64,000 nt of DNA from DATBLE01 sp963764565 (GCA_963764565.1 CAVXTD010000007.1:32496-96495), one strand, 5' to 3'. Shown: positions 10,500-19,801, numbered from the stretch's first letter. The notes: generated by a model from the sequence alone, not told the origin. Numbers and translations: made by a program.

Positions 10500-10821
10500 T
10501 CGGGGTGCTCGGCACGCAAGCCCCGCTCGGGAACGGAGGGACTCCAGCCGCACCTCGCTCGCTCGGCGAATGACGCGCGGCCCAGGCGCGCAGGATCCCA
10601 GCGTTCGTGATCCCCGAGATGCGGCCGGTGATGCTTCACGGCGTAGTCAGCCGTAGGCGGCGAGCGGATCACGGTCTTGGTGGTTGCAGGTGCCGACGTC
10701 ACCAACATGTCCGGCGCGGCCGCGGCCGGGGGCTCGGGCACGGAGTCTTCTAGCAACGTGCAGTGGTCGGCGCCGAGTCAATCGCCTCTAGTCCATCGCC
10801 CTGACGACCGATAACCCGGTC
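10500..10821. other. Intergenic region, nothing recognised
   Basis: A 322-base stretch between two secreted-protein genes. I see no credible coding frame, tRNA or strong hairpin. It presumably contains the promoter for the gene at 10822. Confidence 0.5.
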
Positions 10822-11946
10822 ATGGGTCGACTGCTCGCTCTTGCCGTACTCGCCGTGGCTGTCGTGCCTGTGGCTTTGTCGCAGTCTGGGGGAACTTGCT
10901 CCAGAACTCGGGCGCCGAGAGCAGTGTGGCGCGACCAACAGCAGCGCAATAGCGGCGCCGTCGGGCTGGACGCCGGCCGGCCCGTTCACCGCCGTCGCCT
11001 ATGGGACATCCGGCTTCCCTGTCTCAGGCTCGGGCAAGAACTTCTTCGCAGGCGGTCCCGGGGCGTCCCGGTCATCGGGCACACAGACGGTCGACATCTC
11101 CACGTACGCGGCGGCGATCGATGCCGGCCGGATGCAGGCGACGCTCTCGGGCTTGCTCGGCGGCTTCGACACGCAGGCGGACTCGGCCACGGTCGAGGCC
11201 GTGTTCCTCGACCAGTCGGGCGCGCCGCTGAGTAGCGACGAGCTACGGATCGGCCCGGTGACAGCCGCCCAGCGGGACGGCAAGACCAAGCTCCTGCCCC
11301 GGTCTGCGACCGCGGACGTCCCGGCGCATACGCGGAAGGTGGAGGTCGTGATCACAGCCGAGCGCGCAAGCGGCAACTACAACGACGGCTACGTCGACGA
11401 TGTCTCGCTAAGGTTGCAGGCCTCATCACGACCGGCGCCCAGCGCAGCGAAGACGTATTTCTGGGGCACCACCGGCGTCGCCTTCGGCGAGCCGGGTGCG
11501 GCGCTTCTTCCGAAACGATCAGCGGCGCCGGCTCGGCGCGGACGCAGGCGGGCACCGCGACCGCTATTTCGGCGCCGGGTGACTTCCGGGTCGTCTTCTT
11601 CTATCGGATTCCGAAGGGGAAGAAGCGCGTGCTCTCCCTATACTCGACTGGAGCGGCCAAGCTCGAGGCGCAGCCCGGCGGGGGCGGCACGATCAGCATG
11701 AGCCTTCGCGTCCTGCGATCGGACTTCGGCAACTGCCACAAGGGCGACTCGGGACAGGCCACGCTCGTTGACGGCGCGGAAGAACGCCGGACTCGGTCGT
11801 GCTCAGCGCGTGTCGGTACGAGGACGCGCTACGTCAACGGCGGGCCGCACCGGATGCGCGTACGCGTCACGATCGGCGAGCGGCACCGAGAGCTGAGAGT
11901 CGACCGTCGACCCGTGCGGTTTCCATGTCTCTTCTCACCGAGTTGA
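10822..11946 (+). CDS. Secreted beta-sandwich (carbohydrate-binding-like) protein, frameshifted
   Basis: The start MGRLLALAVLAVAVVPVALS is a clear signal peptide. After a slip near 10900 the protein continues LLQNSGAESSVGATNSS and then SGWTPAGPFTAVAYG, a module seen in many actinobacterial secreted proteins (TQTVDIS... IGPVTAAQRDGKTKLLPRSA... NYNDGYVDDVSLRL). A second slip between 11480 and 11550 leads into a C-terminal region ending at 11946. No catalytic motif is visible; glycan binding is the best guess. The N-terminal signal and the module are in different frames, so a consensus error is more likely than two genes. Confidence 0.65.
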
Positions 11947-12111
11947 CTATTCCGGCGTAGCGTGCTCCCCGCGAGCAGAACGAATTAGGTTCCAACGGAG
12001 AGGCTCGCTCCAGCGGGCCTCTCCTGGCGGCAACCGCCGCCGCGACCGGCATGACGGGCGCGGCCCACCACCGCCCGCTCCGCGCGAGTCCCAGACTTGG
12101 GGAAGGGGGAA

Positions 12112-12140
12112 CGTGGGGGAAACCGGCCGTTTCCCCCACG
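12112..12140. terminator. Perfect 12-bp stem hairpin downstream of tRNA-Gly
   Basis: Arms CGTGGGGGAAAC and GTTTCCCCCACG are exactly complementary around a 5-base loop. It lies 43 bases 3' of the minus-strand tRNA-Gly. There is no U-tract, so intrinsic termination is plausible but unproven. A second GC-rich hairpin (GCGGCGGC/GCCGCCGC, 12152-12170) lies between it and the tRNA. Confidence 0.5.
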
Positions 12141-12182
12141 AAGCGAGCGAGGCGGCGGCGCAGCCGCCGCGAGCGAGCGGCA

Positions 12183-12255
12183 AGCGGGGGACGGGGCTCG
12201 AACCCGCGACCCTCAGCTTGGGAAGCTGATGCTCTACCAACTGAGCTACCCCCGC
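12183..12255 (-). tRNA. tRNA-Gly (anticodon CCC)
   Basis: Complete cloverleaf on the minus strand: acceptor GCGGGGG/CCCCCGC, D-arm GCTC..GAGC, anticodon stem TCAGC/GCTGA around loop TTCCCAA (anticodon CCC, reading GGG), T-arm with GGTTCGAGCC, discriminator U. The 3' CCA is not encoded. Standard lengths in every arm. Confidence 0.95.
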
Positions 12256-12346
12256 GCGGAGCGCAGACAGGATAGCGTGGTTCATCCGACACTTACGCGG
12301 CCGGGAAGGGCGATAATCAGGGTCGACTCGGAGAGGAGACGAACTC

Positions 12347-13370
12347 ATGGGACACAACCTCGAGGAAACTGCGCGCGCGCTCGTCGCGCCGGGGAAGGGC
12401 ATCCTCGCCGCCGACGAGAGCGGCGGCACGATCAAGAAGCGGTTCGACTCGATCGGGGTCGAGTCGACCGAGGAGACGAGGCGCGCCTACCGCGACCTGC
12501 TCTTCACCACAGACGGCGCCGCCGAGCACGTCAGCGGCGTGATCCTCTACGACGAGACGATCCGCCAGGCCTCGGCCGACGGCACGCCGTTCCCGAAGCT
12601 GCTCGATCGCCAGGGGATCATCCCCGGGATCAAGGTCGACAAGGGCGCGCAGGATCTCGCGGGCGCTCCGGGGGAGAAGATCACCGAGGGGCTCGACGGG
12701 CTGCGCGAGCGGCTCGCGGAGTACTTCGAGCTCGGCGCGCGCTTCGCGAAGTGGCGCGCGGTGATCACGATCGGCGACGGACATCCCGAGCGAGTACTGC
12801 CTCTGGACGAACGCGCATGCGCTCGCCCGCTACGCGGCGCTGAGCCAGGAGGCCGGGCTCGTGCCGATCGTCGAGCCGGAGGTGCTGATGGACGGCGGCC
12901 ACTCGCTCGAGACGAGCTTCGACGTCACCTCGCGCACGCTGCACGCCGTCTTCACCGAGCTCCGCGACCAGCGTGTGCACTACGAGCAGATGCTGCTCAA
13001 GCCGAACATGGTGCTCTCGGGGTACGAGGCGAGCGAACGCGCAGGTGTGCAGGAGGTCGCCGAGGCGACGGTGCGGTGCTTCCTGCGTCACGTGCCGGCC
13101 GCGGTGCCGGGGATCGTGTTCCTCTCCGGCGGGCAGACGGACGAGGACGCGACCGCGCACCTCAACGCGATGAACGCGATGGGGCCGCACCCGTGGGAGC
13201 TCTCCTTCTCGTACGGGCGGGCACTTCAGGCGCCGACGCTGAAGGCGTGGGCCGGCGAGCCCGCGAACGTCGCCGCGGGACAGGCGGCGTACCTCCACCG
13301 CGCGCGGATGAACGGCCTCGCCCGCTCGGGCTCGTACTCGCCCGACCTGGAGACGAAGGTCGCCGTCTAG
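12347..13370 (+). CDS. Fructose-bisphosphate aldolase class I (one frameshift)
   Basis: Schiff-base (class I) aldolase cleaving fructose-1,6-bisphosphate into DHAP and glyceraldehyde-3-phosphate. The start MGHNLEETARALVAPGKGIL and the motif AADESGGTIKKRF are typical. An extra G at about 12779 throws the frame; removing it gives GDDIPSEYCLWTNAHALARY and the protein continues to LLKPNMVLSG, which carries the Schiff-base lysine region, and GGQTDEDATAHLN. It ends at 13370, overlapping the convergent glpX stop by 4 bases. A functional gene is far more likely than a pseudogene because both halves are fully conserved. Confidence 0.93.
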
Positions 13371-14362
13371 GAGGCCGGCCCGCTGTAGCTGGTCGTCAGC
13401 TGCTCGAGCTTGCCCCAGTGGTGCGTCGCCTCGATGCGGCGCACCGTGCCCGAGCGCGAGCGCATCACGATCGAGGCGGTATCTGCGCCCGTGCCGGTGT
13501 AGCGGACGCCGTGCAGGAGCGAGCCGTCGGTGACACCTGTGGCGGCCACGAAGACGTCGTCGCCCGCGACGAGATCGTCGGTCTTCAGCACCCGGTCGAC
13601 GTCGAAGCCGGCGTCGGCGAGCGCCTGCCGCTCGTCGTCGGAACGCGGCCACAGCCGCCCCTGGATCGCGCCGCCGAGACACTTGATCGCGGCCGCCGAG
13701 ATCACGCCCTCGGGTGTGCCCCCGATGCCCATCAGCATGTCCACCCCGGTCCCGGGCCGGGCCGCGGCGATCGACGGGGCGACGTCACCGTCGGTGATCA
13801 GGCGCACCTTCGCCCCTGCCTCGCGGAGCTCCGCGATCAGCGACTCGTGGCGGTCGCGGTCGAGGACGACGACGCTGACGTCCTCGGCGTACATCCCCTT
13901 CGCCTGCGCGACCCGGCGGACGTTCTCGGCCGGCGGCACCGTGATGTCGATCGCGTCCGCGGCCTCGGGGCCGACGGCGATCTTGTCCATGTAGACCGCG
14001 GCCCCGGGAAAGAACATCGTCCCGCGCTCGGCGACCGCGATCACCGCGATCGCGTTCGGCATCCCGAGGGCAGTCAGGCGGGTGCCCTCGAGCGGGTCGA
14101 CGGCAACGTCGACCGACGGGCCGTGACCGTTGCCGATCTCCTCGCCGTTGTAGAGCATCGGCGCCTCGTCCTTCTCCCCCTCACCGATCACGACCACGCC
14201 TTTCATCGACACGGTGTCGAGCATCAGGCGCATCGCGTCCACCGCGGCCTGGTCGGCGGCGATCTTGTCGCCACGGCCGACCCAGCGTCCGGCTGCCATG
14301 GCCGCCGCCTCGGTCACGCGGACGAGCTCGAGAGCGAGGTTCCGGTCGGGGGGCTGGCTCAC
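13367..14362 (-). CDS. glpX: Class II fructose-1,6-bisphosphatase
   Basis: 331-residue GlpX-type phosphatase, the gluconeogenic enzyme of many actinobacteria. Visible family segments: IGEGEKDEAPMLYNGE (metal-binding Asp/Glu), VDPLEGTRL and MGIGGTPEGVISAAA. Full length and intact. Convergent with the aldolase, so the forward and reverse enzymes of the FBP step sit side by side. The ATG start gives MSQPPDRNLALELVRVTEAAA, the usual N-terminus. Confidence 0.95.
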   Translation of the reverse strand: MSQPPDRNLALELVRVTEAAAMAAGRWVGRGDKIAADQAAVDAMRLMLDTVSMKGVVVIGEGEKDEAPMLYNGEEIGNGHGPSVDVAVDPLEGTRLTALGMPNAIAVIAVAERGTMFFPGAAVYMDKIAVGPEAADAIDITVPPAENVRRVAQAKGMYAEDVSVVVLDRDRHESLIAELREAGAKVRLITDGDVAPSIAAARPGTGVDMLMGIGGTPEGVISAAAIKCLGGAIQGRLWPRSDDERQALADAGFDVDRVLKTDDLVAGDDVFVAATGVTDGSLLHGVRYTGTGADTASIVMRSRSGTVRRIEATHHWGKLEQLTTSYSGPAS

Positions 14363-14413
14363 TCTCGCATCCTAGCGGCCCGCGGCAAGGCAAGCGTCCG
14401 GAGAGGAGCAGTC

Positions 14414-15943
14414 CTACATCCGCTCGGGCGCCGCGACGCCGACGAGCCCGAGACAGCACGCGATCACAGTCTGCGTCGCGCGGCAGAGCCCGAGCCGGAA
14501 CGCCTCCGCGTCGCTGCCGAGCACACGGTGGTGGTGGTAGAAGCGGTGGAAATCGTCTGCGACCCGAATCGCGTAGGTCGGGATGGCGTGCGGGCCGCGC
14601 CGTTCGGCGGCCTCGGCGGCGACGCCGGGGAACTCGACGAGACGCTTGATCAGGTCTCGCTCCTCCTGGGCCGGGCTGGGCGACGACCCGGCTGAAGGCT
14701 CCGCGCTCCCTGCGTTGCGGAGGATCCCGGCGATCCGCGCATGCGCGTACTGCACGTAGTAGACCGGGTTCTTCTCAGAGCGCTCCGAGGCGAGATCGAC
14801 GTCGATCTCGATCGTCTGATCCGGACTGCGGTTGACGAGGTACCAGCGCGCGGCGTCGACGCCGATCTCGTCGATGAACTCGTCGAGGAAGACGACGTCG
14901 CCCCGCCGCTTCGACATCTTCGTCTGCGCGCCGGCCTTGGTCAGATGGACGAGCTGGTAGAGGAGCACCTCGGCGCGCTCGGGGTCGTAGCCGAGCATCC
15001 GCGCGATCGCCGCGTACCAGTTCCGAGTGCCGTGGTGATCGGCGCCGAGAACGTAGATCGCGCGGTCGAAGCCGCGCTCGAGCTTGTCGACGAGGTAGAC
15101 GACGTCGGCGGCCCGGTACGTCGGCGCGCCCGTCTCCGAGCGGATCAGCACACGGTCTTGGTCGTCGCCGTACTCCGACGAGCGCGCCCAGACGGCGCCG
15201 TCCCGCTCATAGGTGTCGAGGCGCGGGAGCAGCTCCGGAAGCCGCTCGGCGAGGACGCTCTGGAGCACCCATGAGTCGAAATGGATGCGAAACCGCTCGA
15301 GCGTGGCCTCGATCCGCTCGAGCATCTGCGGCACCGGGTCACCGGGGGTCGCCGCCAGCTCCCGCACGTAGTCGCCGCGATACCCGTCCTCCGGCGGCTC
15401 CTGGCCGCGCCGCACCGCCTCCACCGATTCGCGGAAGCGATCCATCTGGGCACCCTCGTCGTTGTAGTAGTACTCCCGCTCGACGCTGTGGCCGACCAGG
15501 TCGAGCAGCCGCGCGACCGAGTCGCCGATCGCTCCGTTCCGGGCCGCGGCGACCGTGATCGGCCCGGTCGGGTTGGCGGACACCATCTCGACCTGGATCC
15601 GCTCGCGAACGGTCGCCGAACCCGATCCGTACGACAGTCCAGCTTCGAGGATCTCCGCGAGCGCAGCGGCAAACCAGTCCGCGCTCAGGAACAGGTTGAC
15701 GAACCCCGGGCCTGCAACCTCGGCGCGTTCGACCCCGGGGATCGCCCCAACGGCGTTCGCGAGCTCCTCGGCCAGCTCGCGGGGAGGGCGCTTCCGCACC
15801 GGCGCGATCCGCAGCGCGACATTCGTCGCGTAGTCGCCGTGGGCCGGGTCGCTCGGGCGGTCGAGCTCGACGTCGGCGCCGGCGATCTCGGTCAGCGCGG
15901 CGGCGAGGTCGGCGACCGCTCTGCTCTCGGCGCTAGCCGGCAA
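14414..15943 (-). CDS. argS: Arginyl-tRNA synthetase (altered HIGH motif)
   Basis: 509-residue class I synthetase charging tRNA-Arg; shorter than the roughly 577 residues of E. coli. Architecture: Arg-tRNA N-terminal additional domain (1-90), catalytic Rossmann core, KMSKR loop (TKMSKRRGD, near residue 350) and a C-terminal DALR anticodon-binding domain (VYYVQYAHARI onward). The HIGH region reads SANPTGPITVAAARNG (122-137) where the canonical form is SANPTGPLHVGHGR, so both histidines are replaced. The start is a TTG at 15943 that overlaps the end of the K+ channel gene by 11 bases; no better start exists downstream. Intact frame. Confidence 0.93.
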   Translation of the reverse strand: MPASAESRAVADLAAALTEIAGADVELDRPSDPAHGDYATNVALRIAPVRKRPPRELAEELANAVGAIPGVERAEVAGPGFVNLFLSADWFAAALAEILEAGLSYGSGSATVRERIQVEMVSANPTGPITVAAARNGAIGDSVARLLDLVGHSVEREYYYNDEGAQMDRFRESVEAVRRGQEPPEDGYRGDYVRELAATPGDPVPQMLERIEATLERFRIHFDSWVLQSVLAERLPELLPRLDTYERDGAVWARSSEYGDDQDRVLIRSETGAPTYRAADVVYLVDKLERGFDRAIYVLGADHHGTRNWYAAIARMLGYDPERAEVLLYQLVHLTKAGAQTKMSKRRGDVVFLDEFIDEIGVDAARWYLVNRSPDQTIEIDVDLASERSEKNPVYYVQYAHARIAGILRNAGSAEPSAGSSPSPAQEERDLIKRLVEFPGVAAEAAERRGPHAIPTYAIRVADDFHRFYHHHRVLGSDAEAFRLGLCRATQTVIACCLGLVGVAAPERM

Positions 15944-16955
15944 CGGCCTCGTGTGCAGCGAACAGCTCCTCGAGTGCCTTCAGCTCCTGCGCGGTTCCGA
16001 CGGCGATCAGCACGTCGCCCAGGTTCAGCTCGGCGTCGGGATCGGGCGTCGTGTCGAAGGTCCCGTCCGCCTTCCTGAGCGCGACCACCAATGCGCCCGT
16101 CTCATGGCGGATCCGCGTCTCGCGGATCGTCCTCCCGGCCTGCGGGCAGCGCGCGGTGATCTCGATCTCCTCGAAGCGGAGATCCGGACCGCCGTGCCGC
16201 GAGACGATGTCGAGGAACGCGGCAACCTGCGGCTTCAGGATCAGCTTCGCCATCTCCTGGCCGGCGGACGAGTACGGCTGCACGACGCGGTCGGCGCCGG
16301 CGCGCAGCATCTTGGAGGCGGCGTCCTCAACCGATGCGCGCGCGACGATCACGAGGTCGGGCCGGGCAGCGCGCGCCGAGACGGTGATGTAGAGGTTGTC
16401 CACGTCCGAGTCGGAGGAAGCGATCAGCCCGCGGGCGCGTTCGAGGCCGGCCTCCTCGAGGTCGGCGTCCTTCGTCCCGCTCCCGACGATGTACGGCACG
16501 CCCTCCTCGCGGGCGATCTCGAGCACCTCCGGGTTGACGTCGAGGACGACGAACCTGGCGCCGGCGTCGTGTAGCTCCTCGGCCACCTGGCGGCCGACGC
16601 GGCCGTAGCCGCAGATGATGTAGTGGTCGCTGATCTTCTCGATCATGCGGCGTCTCCTCCGTTCGGCCATTGCGCCCGTGAGCACGCCGTGGGCGATCAG
16701 CTCCACGATTGCACTCGCGAGGTAGCCGTAGATTGCCATTCCCGCGAGGATCAGCACGATCGTCACCACCTCGCCGCCCGATCCCTCGGGCTTCGAGTCG
16801 ATCCCAGTCAGTGAGATCGTCACCGTCGACCGGTACAGGGCCTCGAGCCCGCTTTCGTGCAGGATCAGCGCGAAGGCGAGCGTGCCGGCGCCGAGCACGG
16901 AGAAGAACGCGACCATCGCTCGCCGGAAGTGACGGAGGGTGTACGGCGTGCTCAC
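15933..16955 (-). CDS. Two-TM potassium channel-like protein with RCK domain (TrkA-N/TrkA-C)
   Basis: 340 residues from a GTG at 16955 (VSTPYTLRHFRRAMVAFF). Two membrane helices flank a pore loop; the selectivity-filter region reads TVTISLTGID rather than TVGYGD, so ion selectivity is uncertain. A cytoplasmic RCK_N Rossmann domain follows (YIICGYGRVGRQVAEEL, nucleotide-binding GxGxxG) and an RCK_C domain (residues 250-330). Open frame upstream of 16955 overlaps the divergent DUF3467 gene and is rejected. The stop overlaps argS, implying cotranscription. Probable role: ligand-gated K+ or cation conductance. Confidence 0.88.
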   Translation of the reverse strand: MSTPYTLRHFRRAMVAFFSVLGAGTLAFALILHESGLEALYRSTVTISLTGIDSKPEGSGGEVVTIVLILAGMAIYGYLASAIVELIAHGVLTGAMAERRRRRMIEKISDHYIICGYGRVGRQVAEELHDAGARFVVLDVNPEVLEIAREEGVPYIVGSGTKDADLEEAGLERARGLIASSDSDVDNLYITVSARAARPDLVIVARASVEDAASKMLRAGADRVVQPYSSAGQEMAKLILKPQVAAFLDIVSRHGGPDLRFEEIEITARCPQAGRTIRETRIRHETGALVVALRKADGTFDTTPDPDAELNLGDVLIAVGTAQELKALEELFAAHEAVAG

Positions 16956-16973
16956 ACGAGTAGTATCCGGGCC

Positions 16974-17261
16974 GTGGACGCCGAGGGCCAGGAGCGGCAG
17001 CTGAACATCCACATCGACCCCGCGTATCTCGGCGGCGTCTACACCAACTTCGCGAACGTGAGCTTCTCCGACTACGAGTTCACGATCACCTTCGCGCGGA
17101 TCGACCACGAGGTCGAGGAGGGCGACATCCCGGGCGTCGTCGTCTCACGCGTGAACATGTCCACGCGCTTCATGAAGGAGCTGCTGGACGCGATGCAGGA
17201 CTCGTGGTCGAAGTGGTCGGCGCGCGAGGGGATCAGGAACCTGCCGGAGGCGCCGCCCTAG
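16974..17261 (+). CDS. DUF3467 family protein
   Basis: 95 residues from GTG at 16974: EGQERQLNIHID, then YTNFANVSFSDYEFTITFARID and MSTRFMKELLDAM. This is the whole DUF3467 domain, a small bacterial family of unknown function. It starts only 18 bases from the divergent channel gene, so both transcripts are probably leaderless or nearly so. Its 3' end overlaps the convergent M48 protease stop by 29 bases. Confidence 0.85.
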   Translation: MDAEGQERQLNIHIDPAYLGGVYTNFANVSFSDYEFTITFARIDHEVEEGDIPGVVVSRVNMSTRFMKELLDAMQDSWSKWSAREGIRNLPEAPP

Positions 17262-18471
17262 CCTCCCACGCTCTGGCCATCGCGATCCGCTGCGTCAGAG
17301 TCGGATGGTCGTAGAAGACGAGGTACGGCAGGGTCGGCGGGCTCGGGTCGCTGAGGCCGGTGGTGCCGAACCGCTGGAACAGCGTCTCCATCGCCTTCGG
17401 ATCGTGCGTGGTCTGTAGGGCCATCCAGTCGGCCTCCGCCTCCATGTGCCTGGTGATCGCCGCCTGGAACGGAAGCGCGACGAGGTTGAAGAGCACGAAC
17501 ACGAGCAGCACGAGCGGGATCGCCGCCGGCTCGCGCATGCCGCCGCGCCTCCGGGCCACAACCGCGATCAGGTACGCGAGCGGAATGGTGACGAGCGCGT
17601 ACCACGCGATCCCCTTCAGCAGGTGATTTCTGGACTGGTGACCGTACTCGTGCGCGACGACAGCCTCGAGTTGCCGCTCGCTGAAGCGGCCGTCGAGCAT
17701 CGAGCTCCAGATGAACACCTTCCGCGAAGGCCCGAGGCCGGTGGTGAACGCGTTCGGGTCGTCGGTGTCGACATCCTGGACCGCGATCGGGACGCCGTGG
17801 ACGCCCTCCCGGTCTGCAATCCGGGCGGCGGCTGCCTTCAGCTTCGGATCGCGCAGGGCGTGTGTGTCCGGAACGAGGTACGGGCTCGTGTACAGAAACA
17901 GGATCTGCAAGGCGATGAAGACCGCAGCCGCGGGCATCCACCAGAGCCGCCGCAGCCACTTCGCCAGCCCCATCGCGATCAGCACCGCCAGGCAGAGGAG
18001 CAGGAACTTGAACGCGAGCAGGAGCCAGCCTCCGAAAACGACAGCGCCGTAGCTCTCGTGCGACTGGTCGTAGCGGCGCTGCCACCACAGCCCGAGGACG
18101 TCGAAGGGGATCGAGACGAGCCAGACGAGCCCGAAGCCGAGCATCGCCAGCAGCATCCCGGTGCCGATCGGGCCGGCCGCGGAGTCCTTCGCGAAGCGGC
18201 CTCCCCGCCAGGCGTACAGAGCGAAGACGACCAGCGTGACCAGCGTCTGGCCGAGCACCAGCCAGTAGAAGAACGACTCGTAGTGCTCCGCCCGGTGCAG
18301 GAAAGCCGAGCTGAACAGCGCGTGCTTCGAGACGCCCGTGAGGTGGAGGCCGTCCGGCACCTTGGTCGAGGCCCACAGCAGGTAGGCGGCCGCGGCCCAG
18401 ATCGCGGCGAGCACCGCTAAGGTTGCGAGCCGCAGCGGGACACCTATGCGCGTCGCGGTCATCTCCGACAT
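17233..18471 (-). CDS. M48-family membrane zinc metalloprotease (Ste24/HtpX-like)
   Basis: 412 residues with several membrane helices in the N-terminal half (residues 12-35, 65-90, 105-130, 145-170, 180-200). The zinc site is VVAHEYGHQSRNHL (HExxH), with the third ligand expected in the conserved EAEADWMALQ segment. Another hydrophobic pair lies between these motifs. Family members degrade misfolded membrane proteins or process prenylated peptides; substrate unknown. The start is ATG at 18471 or 18462; either overlaps the start of the divergent phosphoesterase. Intact frame. Confidence 0.92.
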   Translation of the reverse strand: MSEMTATRIGVPLRLATLAVLAAIWAAAAYLLWASTKVPDGLHLTGVSKHALFSSAFLHRAEHYESFFYWLVLGQTLVTLVVFALYAWRGGRFAKDSAAGPIGTGMLLAMLGFGLVWLVSIPFDVLGLWWQRRYDQSHESYGAVVFGGWLLLAFKFLLLCLAVLIAMGLAKWLRRLWWMPAAAVFIALQILFLYTSPYLVPDTHALRDPKLKAAAARIADREGVHGVPIAVQDVDTDDPNAFTTGLGPSRKVFIWSSMLDGRFSERQLEAVVAHEYGHQSRNHLLKGIAWYALVTIPLAYLIAVVARRRGGMREPAAIPLVLLVFVLFNLVALPFQAAITRHMEAEADWMALQTTHDPKAMETLFQRFGTTGLSDPSPPTLPYLVFYDHPTLTQRIAMARAWEARAAPPAGS

Positions 18472-19171
18472 CCACGCTAACCTGCCCGCGCTCGAAGCGG
18501 TGGCGGCGGCGATCGAGATCGAGTCGCCCGACGCCGTCTGGTGCCTCGGCGACGTGGTCGGCTATGGGCCGGATCCGAACGCGTGCTGCACGTGGGTGGC
18601 GGGGCACGCGGGGCTCAGCCTCGCCGGCAACCATGACCTCGGCGTCCTCGGAACACTCGACCTCGCCGATTTCTCGGGTGACGCGGCCGTCGCCGCCAAC
18701 TGGACGCGCGCCCAGCTGACCGACGATTCGCGCGCGTTCCTGGCCGGACTGGAGTCGAGCGCCGAGCGCGACGGCGTCGGCCTCTACCACGCGAGCCCGC
18801 GCGACCCGGTCTGGGAGTACGTGCTGACCTGGGAGGCGGCACGCGATGCGATCGACGTCGCGGCGAAGGACCTGACCATGGTCGGGCACAGCCACGTCCC
18901 GCTCGCAGTCGTGGACGGGCGCGGCTCGATCGGCGGGCACGCCGCCGGTGGCACCGAGATCGACCTCGTCGGCGGTCGCTGGCTTCTGAATCCCGGCTCG
19001 GTCGGCCAGCCGCGCGACGGCGACCCCGACGCGGCGTGGCTGCTGCTCGACCTCGACGCGCGCCATGCCTCGTTTCGACGAGCCGCGTACGACGTTGCGC
19101 GGACGCAAGCCCGGATCCGCGAGCACGGGCTGCCCGATGCGCTGGCCGAGCGTCTGACCTACGGCGTGTAG
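18446..19171 (+). CDS. YfcE/MJ0936-type metallophosphoesterase
   Basis: 241-residue calcineurin-like phosphodiesterase. The complete set of metal motifs is visible: VAVISDIHAN (Asp-x-His), CLGDVVGYGPD, LAGNHD, and GHSHVPL. The late NPGSVGQPRDGDPDAAW segment is typical of the family. Acts on phosphodiesters; natural substrate unknown. The start MRVAVISDIHAN cannot be moved downstream because it contains the first beta strand, so a 17-26 base head-to-head overlap with the M48 gene is real. Intact. Confidence 0.93.
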   Translation: MRVAVISDIHANLPALEAVAAAIEIESPDAVWCLGDVVGYGPDPNACCTWVAGHAGLSLAGNHDLGVLGTLDLADFSGDAAVAANWTRAQLTDDSRAFLAGLESSAERDGVGLYHASPRDPVWEYVLTWEAARDAIDVAAKDLTMVGHSHVPLAVVDGRGSIGGHAAGGTEIDLVGGRWLLNPGSVGQPRDGDPDAAWLLLDLDARHASFRRAAYDVARTQARIREHGLPDALAERLTYGV

Positions 19172-19201
19172 CACACCGCACCGGCGCGCCGCCGCGTGCG
19201 G

Positions 19202-19801
19202 CTATCGTCCGATCGGCTCCGCTTCAGCGGCGGCCGGCTGCGTCTGTCCGTCGAAGGTGATCCCCTCGCGGGCGAGCGCGAGCGCCACGTCCTCTCGCCC
19301 CTTGTAGATCCGCCACTTGACCGTTGCGAGCGTGATCTCGAGCGACTCGGCGATCTCGGTGTACGAAAGGCCTGCGACGTCGCGAAGCAGGACGGCCATC
19401 TTCAGGTCGACCGACAGGCCTTCGATCGCCCTCCAGAGGGCGTCGACCGTCTCGCCGCGCTCGAACGGCGCATCGAGCACCTCGAGGGGCGCGACGTCGT
19501 CGAGCGCAACCAGGTTGCGCGGCCGGCGCTCGTTCGCGCGCAACTCGTCGAGCACCCGGTTCTTCGTCACCTGGAAGAGCCAGGTCGTGAACTTGCAGCG
19601 AAGCGAGAACTTCGGCAGCCCCTGGTAGACGCGGAGGAACACTTCCTGGGTCAGATCCTCGGCGAGCGAGCGGTCGCCGACAAGGCGCAGGACGTAGTTG
19701 AAGACCGGCGTCTCGTAGGCCCGGACGATCAGTGAGAAGGCGCGCTCGTCGCCGCGTTGGGCTTTGCGCAGAACCCCGAGATCGGGTTGCGTGAGTGACA
19801 A
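19202..19801 (-). CDS. ECF-type RNA polymerase sigma factor
   Basis: 199 residues with sigma-70 region 2 (residues about 25-92; AEDLTQEVFLRVYQGLPKF) and region 4 (about 125-180; LSYTEIAESLEITLATVKWR helix-turn-helix). Length fits a group 4/ECF factor (SigE/SigL-like). No anti-sigma factor gene is adjacent; it is preceded on the same strand by gpmI (56 bases away), so it may share the glycolytic transcript. Which regulon it controls cannot be seen. Confidence 0.93.
   Translation of the reverse strand: MSLTQPDLGVLRKAQRGDERAFSLIVRAYETPVFNYVLRLVGDRSLAEDLTQEVFLRVYQGLPKFSLRCKFTTWLFQVTKNRVLDELRANERRPRNLVALDDVAPLEVLDAPFERGETVDALWRAIEGLSVDLKMAVLLRDVAGLSYTEIAESLEITLATVKWRIYKGREDVALALAREGITFDGQTQPAAAEAEPIGR

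Noticed and set aside
11867..12292. Minus-strand frame with GGSSVGRASASQAEG
   Set aside because: Shadow of tRNA-Gly; this peptide pattern is a known artefact of tRNA genes.
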